From Salvelinus alpinus (lineage: Eukaryota; Chordata; Actinopteri; Salmoniformes; Salmonidae), in assembly GCF_045679555.1 (NCBI RefSeq), contig NC_092087.1, positions 85,266,367 through 85,330,366 on the forward strand: a stretch of 64,000 bases of DNA, read 5' to 3'. The notes under the pieces were generated by a model. That model had not been told where the DNA came from. It saw only the letters and a program-made list of their open reading frames with translations, and made no database searches. Positions 55,461 through 64,000 of the stretch are shown piece by piece. Positions within the stretch are counted from its first letter, which is position 1; each line of letters opens with the position of its first letter. A program made the position numbers and the translations under genes.

Positions 55461-55650
55461 TAGGAGTAGTATTAACATGAGACACAGTGATGGTGGGTTG
55501 TGTTTAGGAGTAGTATTAACATGAGACACAGTGATGGTGGGTTGTGTTTAGGAGTAGTATTAACATGAGACACAGTGATGGTGGGTTGTGTTTAGGAGTA
55601 GTATTAACATGAGACACGGTGACGGTGGGTTGTGTTTAGGAGTAGTATTA
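55461..55650. repeat. 44-bp minisatellite, about 4.3 copies
   Basis: TAGGAGTAGTATTAACATGA recurs at 55461, 55505, 55549, 55593 and (partial) 55637, an exact 44-base period. One unit has ACACGGTGACGG for ACACAGTGATGG. Confidence 0.95.
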
Positions 55651-55832
55651 AATCAAATAAAATAAAATTGTATTTGTCACATGCACTGAATACAACATGG
55701 GTAGGTAGACCTTACAGTGAAACGTTTACTTAAAAGCCCTTAACCAACAACGCAGTTAAGAAAATACCCCCCAAAAAGCAAGAGATAAGTGAACAAATAA
55801 TCGAACCCACAAATGCTGATGCTCCAGATACT
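55651..55832. repeat. Interspersed repeat (TTGTATTTGTCACATGC..)
   Basis: AATTGTATTTGTCACATGCA, TAGACCTTACAGTGAAACG and AGCCCTTAACCAACAACGCA form a repeat that I know as very common in salmonids. The LINE inserted at its right edge. Confidence 0.6.
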
Positions 55833-56265
55833 CAACTATTTTTTATTTATTTCACCTTTATTTAACCAGGTAGGCAAATTGAGAACACGTTCTCATTTAC
55901 AATTGCGACCTGGCCAAGATAAAGCAAAGCAGTTCGACACATACAACAACACATAGTTACACATGGAGTAAAACAAACATACAGTCAATAATACAGTGAA
56001 AAATAAGTCTATATACAATGTGAGCAAGTGAGGTGAGATAAGGGAGGTGAAGGCAAACAAAATATATATATAAATAAATAAAAATATAAAAAAGGCCATG
56101 GTGGCGAAGTAAATACAATATTGCAAGTAAAAAACACTGGAATGGTTGGTTTGCAGTGGAAGAAAGTGCAAAGTAGAGATAGAAATAATGGGGTGCAAAG
56201 GAGCAAAATAAATAAATAAATACAGTAGGTAAAGAGGTAGTTGTTTGGGCTGAATTATAGATGGG

Positions 56266-59200
56266 CTATGTACAGGTGCAGTAATCTATGAGCTGCTCTG
56301 ACAGCTGGTGCTTAAAGCTAGTGAGGGAGATAAGTGTTTCCAGTTTCAGAGATTTTTGTAGTTCGTTCCAGTCATTGGCAGCAGAGAACTGGAAGGAGAG
56401 GCGGCCAAAGGAAGAATTGGTTTTGGGGGTGACCAGAGAGATATACCTGCTGGATCGCGTGCTACAGGTAGGTGTTGCTATGGTGACCAGCGAGCTGAGA
56501 TAAGGGGGGACTTTACCTAGCAGGGTTTTGTAGATGACCTGGAGCCAGTGGGTTTGGCGACGAGTATGAAGTGAGGGCCAGCCAACGAGAGTGTACAGGT
56601 CGCAGTGGTGGGTAGTATATGGGGCTTTGGTGACAAAACGGATGGCACTGTGATAGACTGCATCCAATTTATTGAGTAGGGTTTTGGAGGCTATTTTGTA
56701 AATGACATCACCGAAGTCGAGGATTGGTAGGATGGTCAGTTTTACAAGGGTATGTTTGGCAGCATGAGTGAAGGATGCTTTGTTGCGGAATAGGAAGCCA
56801 ATTCTAGATTTAACTTTGGATTGGAGATGTTTGATGTGAGTCTGGAAGGAGAGTTTACAGTCTAACCAGACACCTAGGTATTTGTAGTTGTCCACATATT
56901 CTAAGTCAGAGCCGTCCAGAGTAGTGATGTTGGACAGGCGGGCAGGTGCAGGCAGCGATCGGTTGAAGAGCATGCATTTAGTTTTACTTGTATTTAAGAG
57001 CAATTGGAGGCCACGGAAGGAGAGTTGTATGGCATTGAAGCTCGCCTGGAGGGTTGTTAACACAGTGTCAAAAGAAGGGCCAGAAGTATACAGAATAGTG
57101 TCGTCTGCGTAGAGGTGGATCAGAGACTCACCAGCAGCAAGAGCGACATCATTGGTGTATACAGAGAAGAGAGTCGGTCCAAGAATTGAACCCTGTGGCA
57201 CCCCCATAGAGACTGCCAGAGGTCCGGACAACAGACCCTCCGATTTGACACACTGAACTCAATCAGAGAAGTAGTTGGTGAACCAGGCGAGGCAATCATT
57301 AGAGAGAAACCAAGGCTGTCGAGTCTGCCGATGAGGATGTGGTGATTGACAGAGTCAAAAGCCTTGGCCAGGTCAATGAATACGGCTGCACAGTATTGTT
57401 TCCTATCGATGGCGGTTAAGATATCGTTTATGACCTTGAGCGTGGCTGAGGTGCACCCATGACCAGCTCTGAAACCAGATTGCATAGCGGAGAAGGTATG
57501 GTGGGATTCGAAATGGTCGGTAATCTGTTTGTTGACTTGGCTTTCGAAGACCTTAGAAAGGCAGGGTAGGATAGATATAGGTCTGTAGCTGTTTGGGTCA
57601 AGAGTGTCCCCCCCTTTGAAGAGGGGGATAACCGCAAGCTGCTTTCCAATCTTTGGGAATCTCAGACGACACGAAAGAGAGGTTGAAAAGGCTAGTAATA
57701 GGGGTGGCAACAATTTCAGCAGATAGTTTTAGAAAGAAAGGGTCCAGATTATCTAGCCCGGCTGATTTGTAAGGGTCCAGATTTTGCAGCTCTTTCAGAA
57801 CATCAGCTGACTGTATTTTGGGAGAAAGAGAAATGGGGAAGGCGTGGGCGAGTAGCAGAGGGGAGGGCAGTGCTGTTGACCGGGGTAGGGGTAGCCAGGT
57901 GGAAAGCATGGCCAGCCGTAGAAAAATGCTTATTGAAATTCTCAATTATAGTGGATTTGTCGGTGGTGACAGTGTTCCTCTTTCAGTGCAGTGGGCAGCT
58001 GGGAGGATGTGCTCTTTTTCTCCAAGAACTTTAGTGTCCCAGAACTTTTTTGAGTTTGTGTTGCAGGAAGCAGATTTCTGCTTGAAAAAGCTAGCCTTGG
58101 CTTTTCTAACTGCCTGTGTATATTGGTTTCTAGCTTCCCTGAAAAGTTGCATATCACGGGGGCTGTTTGATGCTAATGCAGAACGCCGTAGGATGTTTTT
58201 CTGTTGGTTAAGGGCAGTCAGGTCAGGAGAGAACCAAGGGCTATATCTGTTCCTGGTTCTAAATTTCTTGAATGGGGCATGCTTATTCAAGATGGTGAGG
58301 AAGGCATTTAAAAAAAATATCCAGGCATCCTCTACTGACGGGATGAGATCAATATCCTTCCAGGATACCTCGGCCAGGTCGATTAGAAAGGCCTGCTCGC
58401 TGAAGTGTTTCAGGGAGCGTTTGACAGTGATGAGTGGAGGTCGTTTGACCGCTGACCTATTACGGATGCAGGCAATGAGGCAGTGATCGCTGAGATCTTG
58501 GTTGAAAACAGCAGAGGTGTATTTGGAGGGCAAGTTGGTTAGGATGATATCTATGAGGGTACCCGTGTTTACGGAATTGGGGTGGTACCTGGTAGGTTCA
58601 TTGATAATTTGTGTGAGATTGAGGGCATCAAGCTTAGATTGTAGGATGGCTGGGGTGTTAAGCATGTTCCAATTTAGGTCGCCTAGCAGCACGAGCTCTG
58701 AAGATAGATGGGGGGCAATCAGTTCACATATGGTGTCCAGAGCACAGCTGGGGGCAGAGGGTGGTCTATAGCAGGCGGCAACGGTGAGAGACTTGTTTTT
58801 AGAGAGGTGGATTTTTAAAAGTAGAAGTTCAAATTGTTTGGGAACAGACCTGGATAGTAAAACAGAACTCTGCAGGCAATCTTTGCAGTAGATTGCAACA
58901 CCGCCCCCTTTGGCCGTTCTATCTTGTCTGAAAATCTTGTAGTTAGGGATGAAAATGTCAGAATTTTTGGTTGTATTCCCTGAACCAGGATTCAGACACG
59001 GCTAAAACATCTGGGTTGGCAGAGTGTGCTAAAGCAGTGAACAAAACAAACTTAGGGAGGAGGCTTCTAATGTTAACATGCATGAAACCAAGGCTATTAC
59101 GGTTACAGAAGTCATCAAAAGAGAGCGCCTGGGGAATAGGAGTGGAGCTAGGTACTGCAGGGCCTGGATTCACCTCTAGTCACCAGAGGAACAGAGGAGG

Positions 59201-59574
59201 AGTAGGATAAGGGTACGGCTAAAGGCTATGAGAATTGGTCGTCTAGAACGTCTAGAAACAGAGAGTAAAAGGAAGTTTCTGGGGGCGATAAAATAGCTTC
59301 AAGGAATAATGTACAGACAAAGGTATGGTAGGATGTGACCCAGTGGAGGTAAACCTAGGTATTGAGTGATGATGAGAGAGATATTGTCTCTAGAAACATC
59401 ATTGAAACCAGGTGATGTCATCGCATATGTGGGTGGTGGAACTGAAAGGTTGGATATGGTATAGTGAGCAGGGCTAGAGGCTCTACAGTGAAATAAGCCA
59501 ATAAACACTAACCAGAACAGCAATGGACAAGGCATATTTACATTAAGGAGAGGCATGCTTAATCGAGTGATCAT
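56266..59574 (-). pseudogene. LINE polyprotein pseudogene (APE endonuclease and reverse transcriptase)
   Basis: Frames in order are: 59574-59299 N-terminal hydrophobic region; 59173-58958 starting after a broken 2A-like motif (EVNPGP is readable at about 59165, with one base lost inside the preceding Asp-Val part); 58692-57946 endonuclease with [30 protein letters not shown]; 57945-57598 and 57713-57120 with the RT start ([32 protein letters not shown]); 57231-56266 with [22 protein letters not shown] and the thumb and C-terminal region. At least four frameshifts are needed to read it through. The enzyme copies LINE and probably SINE RNA by target-primed reverse transcription. This copy cannot. 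Confidence 0.88.
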
Positions 59575-60284
59575 AAGGGTCCAGTGAGTAGAGGTTGGTT
59601 GGGGTCACGGCGATCCAGACAACAGCTGGCCGGGTAGCTGGCTATCGGTAGCAAGATAGCATAGGATGGAGGTCTATTTTTAGTCACCTCGTGCGTTTCC
59701 GTCGGTAGATTAGTGGGGTTCCGTGTGGTAGAGGGGATCAATCCAATTGGCAAAATAGATATAGTGACCCAAGAAAAATTGTCCGATATACTTATTCAGA
59801 TAGCAGCCGATAAGACAGCTAAAGATTAGCGGGCTCCAGATGAGCGTTCAGGTAACGTCGCGACGGAGGTGCCAGTTGGATAACTCCCTCGGGCAGATAA
59901 CGTCGGTAGTCAGTCGTGAAGGCCCGGTGGGGCTCCGCATTTGTAGTAAAAAAAACGGGTCCGGATAGGTGATTGTAGCCCAGGAATGGCTGATGGAACT
60001 CTTCAGCTGGCTAGCTCCGGAATAATTTAAGTTTGCTCCGGGATCGACGTAAGCCAATAGTCACACGGTTTGCAGCTAGCTAGCTGCGAAATCAAGGTGT
60101 AAATGTCCAGAGCTTGCGGTTGAAATCCGGGGATATTGAGAAAAATAGGTCCGGTATGTTCTGGTCTGAGTCGCGTTGTACAAAAGTGCCGATAGATTAT
60201 CGAGCTAAAGGAATAGCTGATGACCACAAAACGTGGGTAGCTGAAATACTAAAGTTAGCCAGTAAACCGGCTAACTTCTGGGTA

Positions 60285-60366
60285 GTTTCAGGTTAGCTTC
60301 TGGCTAGCTTCTGGTTAGCTTCTGGTTAGCTTCTGGTTAGCTTCTGGCTAGCTTCTGGCTAGCTTG
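60285..60366. repeat. 12-bp tandem repeat in the LINE 5' region
   Basis: GGTTAGCTTCTG or GGCTAGCTTCTG repeats about seven times. It may be the repeat cluster often found in LINE 5' untranslated regions. Confidence 0.9.
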
Positions 60367-60579
60367 AATTGTAAATTTTCAGATTTGAGGTAAATAATAC
60401 TTTTTTTTCTGTAATTGGTGAGGCGAGTTGCAGGAAAGCTTTTGTAGTTGAGTTCTTGGATAATAAAATATATAAAAGATATGCGAAGAAAGGTGTAAAT
60501 ATATATATATACAGGACACGACAATACGAGGACAAAATGACGTCTGAACTGCTATGCCATCTTGGAAGCAACTAGTCTA

Positions 60580-61465
60580 AAGAAGGTGTGGTGGTTCATT
60601 TCTTTACTATCAAATAAGGAGAGACATACTTATCACACCAGTCAGAGTTATACTTAAACTAAATCTTTAATATTAAGAGCTTTGCAATAGCAATGACTTG
60701 TCAACGATTCACCATTTCTAATGATCCGTTGAGTGGCAATGGCTACTGAGATCTGTAATAGCAAAGATCCACCCCCCTAGTCGACATAACAAGCCACAGA
60801 TAATAGGAACAGTTCACAAAGTGAGACTTTATAAATGAGAAAGGAGTATTCCGTAGCCAGATAGCATTCACTATAAATTATCGTTCAGTTTGGCCCCTAA
60901 GAACGAGGTTCTAATCTCGTTCCTGGTACTTTATAGCACAAAAACACCAACTCATCCAATGGCATAACTCAATTGTCGACTCTAGATACTCCCATCTCAA
61001 GTAAAACCCTTTCTTGACCCCACTCCTGGACAAGCTCACTGAGGGGAGTGAGCCTCTAGGTCATACACTATCCCAGGATAAGTGCAACATGAGAGAGGAC
61101 ATACAATGGTTCCAGACACTGACATACACTCCCACCAATGCCAAAGGAGGGAGTGACTTGCGCACAGACATTGTGGAGACAAGTAATTGGTTCCCATTAA
61201 TCACGCCATCCCTTCACATTGTTTACGAACAGGTAAAGACACATTCACATATGAAGACAATGTTCCATCCTGTCCTCTTCCTTGTCTGATATTCTGCATA
61301 GCACCAGGGATATGTGAAAGACAACCCTGACCTCTCCCCTCTCTGGGCCCCAAGTGACTGAGCCCCAGCTGAGGGAAGAAGTGCAACTGCCACCGGAGTC
61401 CAAAGGGATACATTCTAATAACAAGTATATCACATAAGCATATTATGCAGATAAGACATCTTATT
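60580..61465 (-). mobile_element. Probable LTR-type repeat
   Basis: No coding frame is supported. Read on the minus strand it has GCTATAAAGTACCAGGAACG as a TATA-like promoter and ends with CTTATTTGATAGTAAAGAAA and TGAACCACCACACC, in a layout like a retroviral-type LTR. I recognise the end from salmonid repeats but cannot place the family. Its upper edge abuts the Gypsy gag fragment. Confidence 0.4.
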
Positions 61466-61469
61466 GCTA

Positions 61470-61934
61470 CCCCTCGGGCGGATGGTCGAAGACGGCACGG
61501 AAGCGGCGGGTGAACTCCTCGATGTGGTCCAACGCCACGTCTCCTTCTCCGCACACGGCGTTCCCAACTCCAGAGCTCTCCCCGAGAGGCTTGAGACGAG
61601 GGCGGACACCCTCTCCCTTCCCGAGGGAGCTGGGTGAACGGTGGCCAGGTATAGGTCCAGCTGTAATAGGAACCTCTGGCACCGTGCTGCCGTCCCGTGG
61701 TCCTTCCCTGGGAAGGGAGAGACGCATCCCACTGGGATTGGATCCAGGAGGGACGGGTAGAGGTAACCCCGGTTGCGCTGGTCGAGGCACTGGAGAGACT
61801 TCCTGTCTCTCTCAATGGTCCATGGTCTGGACAACGCGATCCACCGTGGCACCGAGATGTTGCAGCATTGCCGAGTGTTCCCGGATGCACTCGTCGACTA
61901 CTCTGACCGGGGTACCTGCTCCTGCTGCCTCCAT
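61470..61934 (-). pseudogene. Ty3/Gypsy gag fragment
   Basis: The minus strand has an ATG at 61934 shortly after the LTR, followed by a gag-like reading spread over three frames (61890, 61852 and 61790 downward). Recognisable parts are CQRFLLQLDLYLATVHPAPS, GRERVSALVSSLSGRALELG and HIEEFTRRFRAVFDHPPEG. These are from the retrotransposon Gag core of Ty3/Gypsy elements. It is cut off after HPPEG by the neighbouring repeat and has frameshifts. No pol gene is present. Confidence 0.8.
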
Positions 61935-61950
61935 GGGTGGTGTGAAATTC

Positions 61951-62409
61951 TGTCAGGGTTGTGTGCTACTGATGCGAAGTCAGGTGCAGGAGAGCAGTGA
62001 GTTGTGATCAGGCGCACTTTTATTTGGCAAAAGCACAAAAGACAGACGCAACTGCGTCCAAAATCCTCCAGCCACAGGTAAAATTCAATAAGTGTGAAAA
62101 CACTCACAAATATACAAATGTATGACAAATAAATACAACGGGTCAAAATATGATACCCGGGGGGAAAAACCAGTCTGGCGCATCACACTAAACACGTAAC
62201 AAAACAATTTCACACAAAGACATTGGGGGGAACAAGAGGAATAAATACATGCAGTGTGATTAGATAATGTAAACCAGGTGTGCAGAGAACAAGACAAAAC
62301 AAATTGAACAATGAACAAATGGAGCGACGATGGCTAGAAAGCCGGTGACGTCGTCCGCCAAACGCCGCCCGAACAAGGAGAGGAGCCAAATTCGTCTGAA
62401 GTCATGACA
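61951..62409 (-). mobile_element. Ty3/Gypsy LTR adjoining gag
   Basis: The element starts TGTCAGGGTTGTGTGC and ends GAAGTCATGACA, so TGTCA..TGACA are inverted tips. On the minus strand it carries GCCAAATAAAAGTGCGCC (polyadenylation signal) and is followed by TGGTGTGAAATTC and then the gag start. It is the 5' LTR of a truncated element. Confidence 0.82.
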
Positions 62410-62835
62410 ACTATATATAGATGACAGGCTAGATTAGACTATATATGGAGAACAGGCTACATTAGACTATATATGGAGAACAGGCTACATTAGACTATAT
62501 ATGGATAACAGGCTACATTAGACAATATATAGATAACAGGCTACATTAGACTATATATGGAGAACAGGCTACATTAGACTATATATGGAGAACAGGCTAC
62601 ATTAGACTATATATGGATAACAGGCTACATTAGACTATATATGGATAACAGGCTACATTAGACTATATATGGATAACAGGCTACATTAGACTATATATGG
62701 ATAAACAGGCTACATTAGACTATATATAGATAACAGGCTACATTAGACTATATATGGAGAACAGGCTACATTAGACTATATATGGATAACAGGCTACGTT
62801 AGACTATATATGGATAACAGGCTACATTAGACTAT
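62410..62835. repeat. 28-bp minisatellite, about 15 copies
   Basis: AACAGGCTACATTAGACTAT recurs every 28 bases, followed by ATATGGATA or ATATGGAGA. Variants include ATAGATAA, GACAATAT and one unit with an extra A (GGATAAACAGG). It starts directly at the LTR end. Confidence 0.95.
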
Positions 62836-62859
62836 ACAGTATATGGACAGCAGCAGTCA

Positions 62860-63112
62860 ATACAGCAGGCTATGATGATGATGATACTGATTACCTCTGC
62901 TAGCTTGATTGCTACTACCAGTACTGTACACCAAGGGTCAACAGTGTAACATAATATGATAGTGGCATGTTGTAATACTACAGACATCAGTGTTTGTGTG
63001 ATTAAATGTGACTTTGTCAAGTAGCCAGTGTTGTGTTTCACCATTCTATCTGATGTATTGTCAGTTTGTAATGTTGTTATTAGTCCAACATTAATGAGGA
63101 CATTATTATTAG
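62860..63112. other. No recognisable feature
   Basis: A short GATGATGAT run and otherwise unique-looking sequence, without coding support. Confidence 0.4.
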
Positions 63113-63665
63113 GATGGTGCAGTAATGTTGAGATGCCAGTCAGGGAGAACTCTAGTCTAGAACACTGGAACCTTCAGTACCACTTTGATGCAGCTGATGA
63201 GGAGTGTAAATTGAATGTGTTTGTAGAATAGAATGAATAGAATGACATCATAGAACTGACCAAATGTAAATGGAACTTTGACCTGTTCCATGTAGAACTC
63301 AGTGGGACAAGGCAACACATTCTAAGATATTCTAAACATTCCATATACAATAGTCAACATATTGTTAACATGGTTCTGTATTCAATGAAAAGTGGAAATG
63401 GGGGACATTTTGTCCATTTCAGAAATGTAGGGCTCACTCTAATACATTAACCTCATTTTTCTGATGTGCTGGTCTGAGTACTTCATGCATGTTAATGTCT
63501 TAAAGAGGAAGGAGAGGACAGTTCTGCATCAGCTACTTGTGTTCTACTTTAAATATGTATCAACCACAGAACTGACACTTACTAACAGTTGCCACTCACT
63601 ACCAGTCAGTTGACTCACTGTACAAGACCTCTCCCCTTCACTTCAGTCTGTAAGTACTCTTGACA
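63113..63665 (+). promoter_or_regulatory. Upstream/first-exon block of an Ig-receptor gene (copy P4)
   Basis: It starts with GTGCAGTAATGTTGAGATGC (shared with P3), then GCATGTTAATGTCTTAAAGA, ATCAACCACAGAACTGACAC, CAGTCAGTTGACTCACTGTA and CTTCAGTCTGTAAGTACTCT, with an intact GTAAGT donor at 63650. It is the most complete block. A functional receptor gene may continue beyond the window. Confidence 0.6.
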
Positions 63666-63779
63666 ATATCTTGAAATATGGTTTCTGGTTATTTGTTTTT
63701 AGTCATAAGTCATAAACCTGAAGGTTAATGTATCATTTTACTTCTTGTTATGTTTTGAGCTGTGTTTTGGTTGTTACAT

Positions 63780-63850
63780 CAGGGTCAGTATTCATAAAGT
63801 GTTCTCAGTGTAGGAGTGTTGATCTACATAGTGATGAGATGATTAACCAG
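63780..63850. mobile_element. Partial MITE in the P4 flank
   Basis: CAGGGTCAGTATTCATAAAG follows TTTTGGTTGTTACAT, the same flank as the MITE at 54925. The insertion was therefore present before P3 and P4 were duplicated. The right half is replaced by other sequence. Confidence 0.65.
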
Positions 63851-63904
63851 GGTAAAATAGACATGCAGACAAACATTGTAACACTGCAGTGTGTGTGTAC
63901 ATGT

Positions 63905-64000
63905 GGGCCTAAGTGTGGTGGAGTGGTGCAGGGATGGTTGTCCTTCTGGAAGGTTCTCCCATCTCCACAGAGGAACTTTGTAGCTCTGTCAGAGTGACCA
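63905..64000 (-). mobile_element. Tc1 transposase fragment at window edge
   Basis: GGATGGTTGTCCTTCTGGAA and CCATCTCCACAGAGGAAC match 2650-2730 of the first Tc1, in the same orientation. It runs off the window. Confidence 0.85.

Larger units (their letters stand above)
55839..60568 (-). mobile_element. Near full-length LINE (L2/RSg-1-like) with CAACTA target duplication
   Basis: On the minus strand it starts CTTCCAAGATGGCATAGCAG at 60568, with an untranslated region of about 1 kb. It continues through a hydrophobic N-terminal segment, endonuclease and reverse transcriptase to the tail ending AATAAATAAAAAA at 55839. CAACTA occurs at 55833-55838 and at 60569-60574, a 6-bp target duplication. 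At 4.73 kb it is the most complete LINE here. The ORF is broken by several frameshifts. Confidence 0.9.

Noticed and set aside
55235-55485. A possible further DNA-transposon end (ACAGTCACGACCAAAATGAT)
   Set aside because: Resembles transposon termini seen in fishes, but no matching second end or transposase could be found.
61201-61890. A 229-codon minus-strand frame as a host gene
   Set aside because: Its start is in the Gypsy gag region in a shifted frame and it runs into an unrelated LTR-like repeat.

Overview
The window looks like a repeat-rich stretch of a teleost genome, most likely a salmonid. The reasons are: several Tc1/mariner families whose terminal repeats begin CAGTTGAAGTC or CAGTGCATTTGG; tRNA-derived SINEs ending in the CTTGCCTAGTTAAATAAAGG tail; a 5S rRNA-derived SINE; L2/RSg-1-like LINEs ending in CTGGTTAAATAAAGGTGAAA; a Harbinger transposon; Ty3/Gypsy pieces; and multi-exon C2H2 zinc-finger genes. 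Genes are split by introns, no bacterial signals are present, and two 100-base N runs (39420-39519 and 52365-52464) mark assembly gaps.

The host genes are of two kinds. First, three tandem copies of a poly-C2H2 zinc-finger gene lie on the + strand. Copy A joins 11453-11461, 18051-18192 and 19473-21214 (630 residues). Copy B joins 30023-30031, 32565-32718 and 34296-36091 (652 residues). Copy C is represented by the end of its last exon, 39520-40163, and its 5' part is lost in a gap. The splice phases agree in A and B and both totals divide by three, so I regard A and B as intact genes. Second, remains of a CD22/Siglec-like immunoglobulin-superfamily receptor family are interleaved with them: four related upstream exons (about 6421, 7342, 54663 and 63550), Ig-domain pseudoexons (8553-9752 and 37018-38308) and a transmembrane plus ITIM-tail cluster (about 40590-41506).

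Layout: 1-6.9 kb SINEs, a dead Tc1, two solo LTRs and a 61-bp minisatellite; 7-10 kb broken Ig receptor exons with LINE pieces; 10.4-21.2 kb zinc-finger gene A, whose first intron holds a Tc1 that itself holds a LINE; 21.4-29.6 kb LTRs, Tc1 remnants, a hAT-like element holding a TTAA-flanked element, and an L1 fragment; 30-36 kb zinc-finger gene B; 37-41.5 kb Ig remnants, Tc1, gap, zinc-finger C and the receptor tail; 42-43.2 kb a LINE cut by a solo LTR; 43.2-54.4 kb three copies of a two-gene Harbinger element, the first two in head-on inverted orientation; 54.4-64 kb receptor 5' blocks, one essentially full-length LINE (55839-60568 with a CAACTA target duplication), LTR sequence and minisatellites.

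The most interesting points are these. The Harbinger element carries a MYB/SANT-like gene and a DDE nuclease gene, and copy 2 has both open and apparently intact. An LTR insertion is shared by zinc-finger copies A and B while copy C still shows the empty site, which orders the duplications. Finger variability in A and B sits at the DNA-contact positions. A LINE fragment carries a 2A-like motif. I did not find a clearly new biological system. All identifications are by reading; no database search was run.
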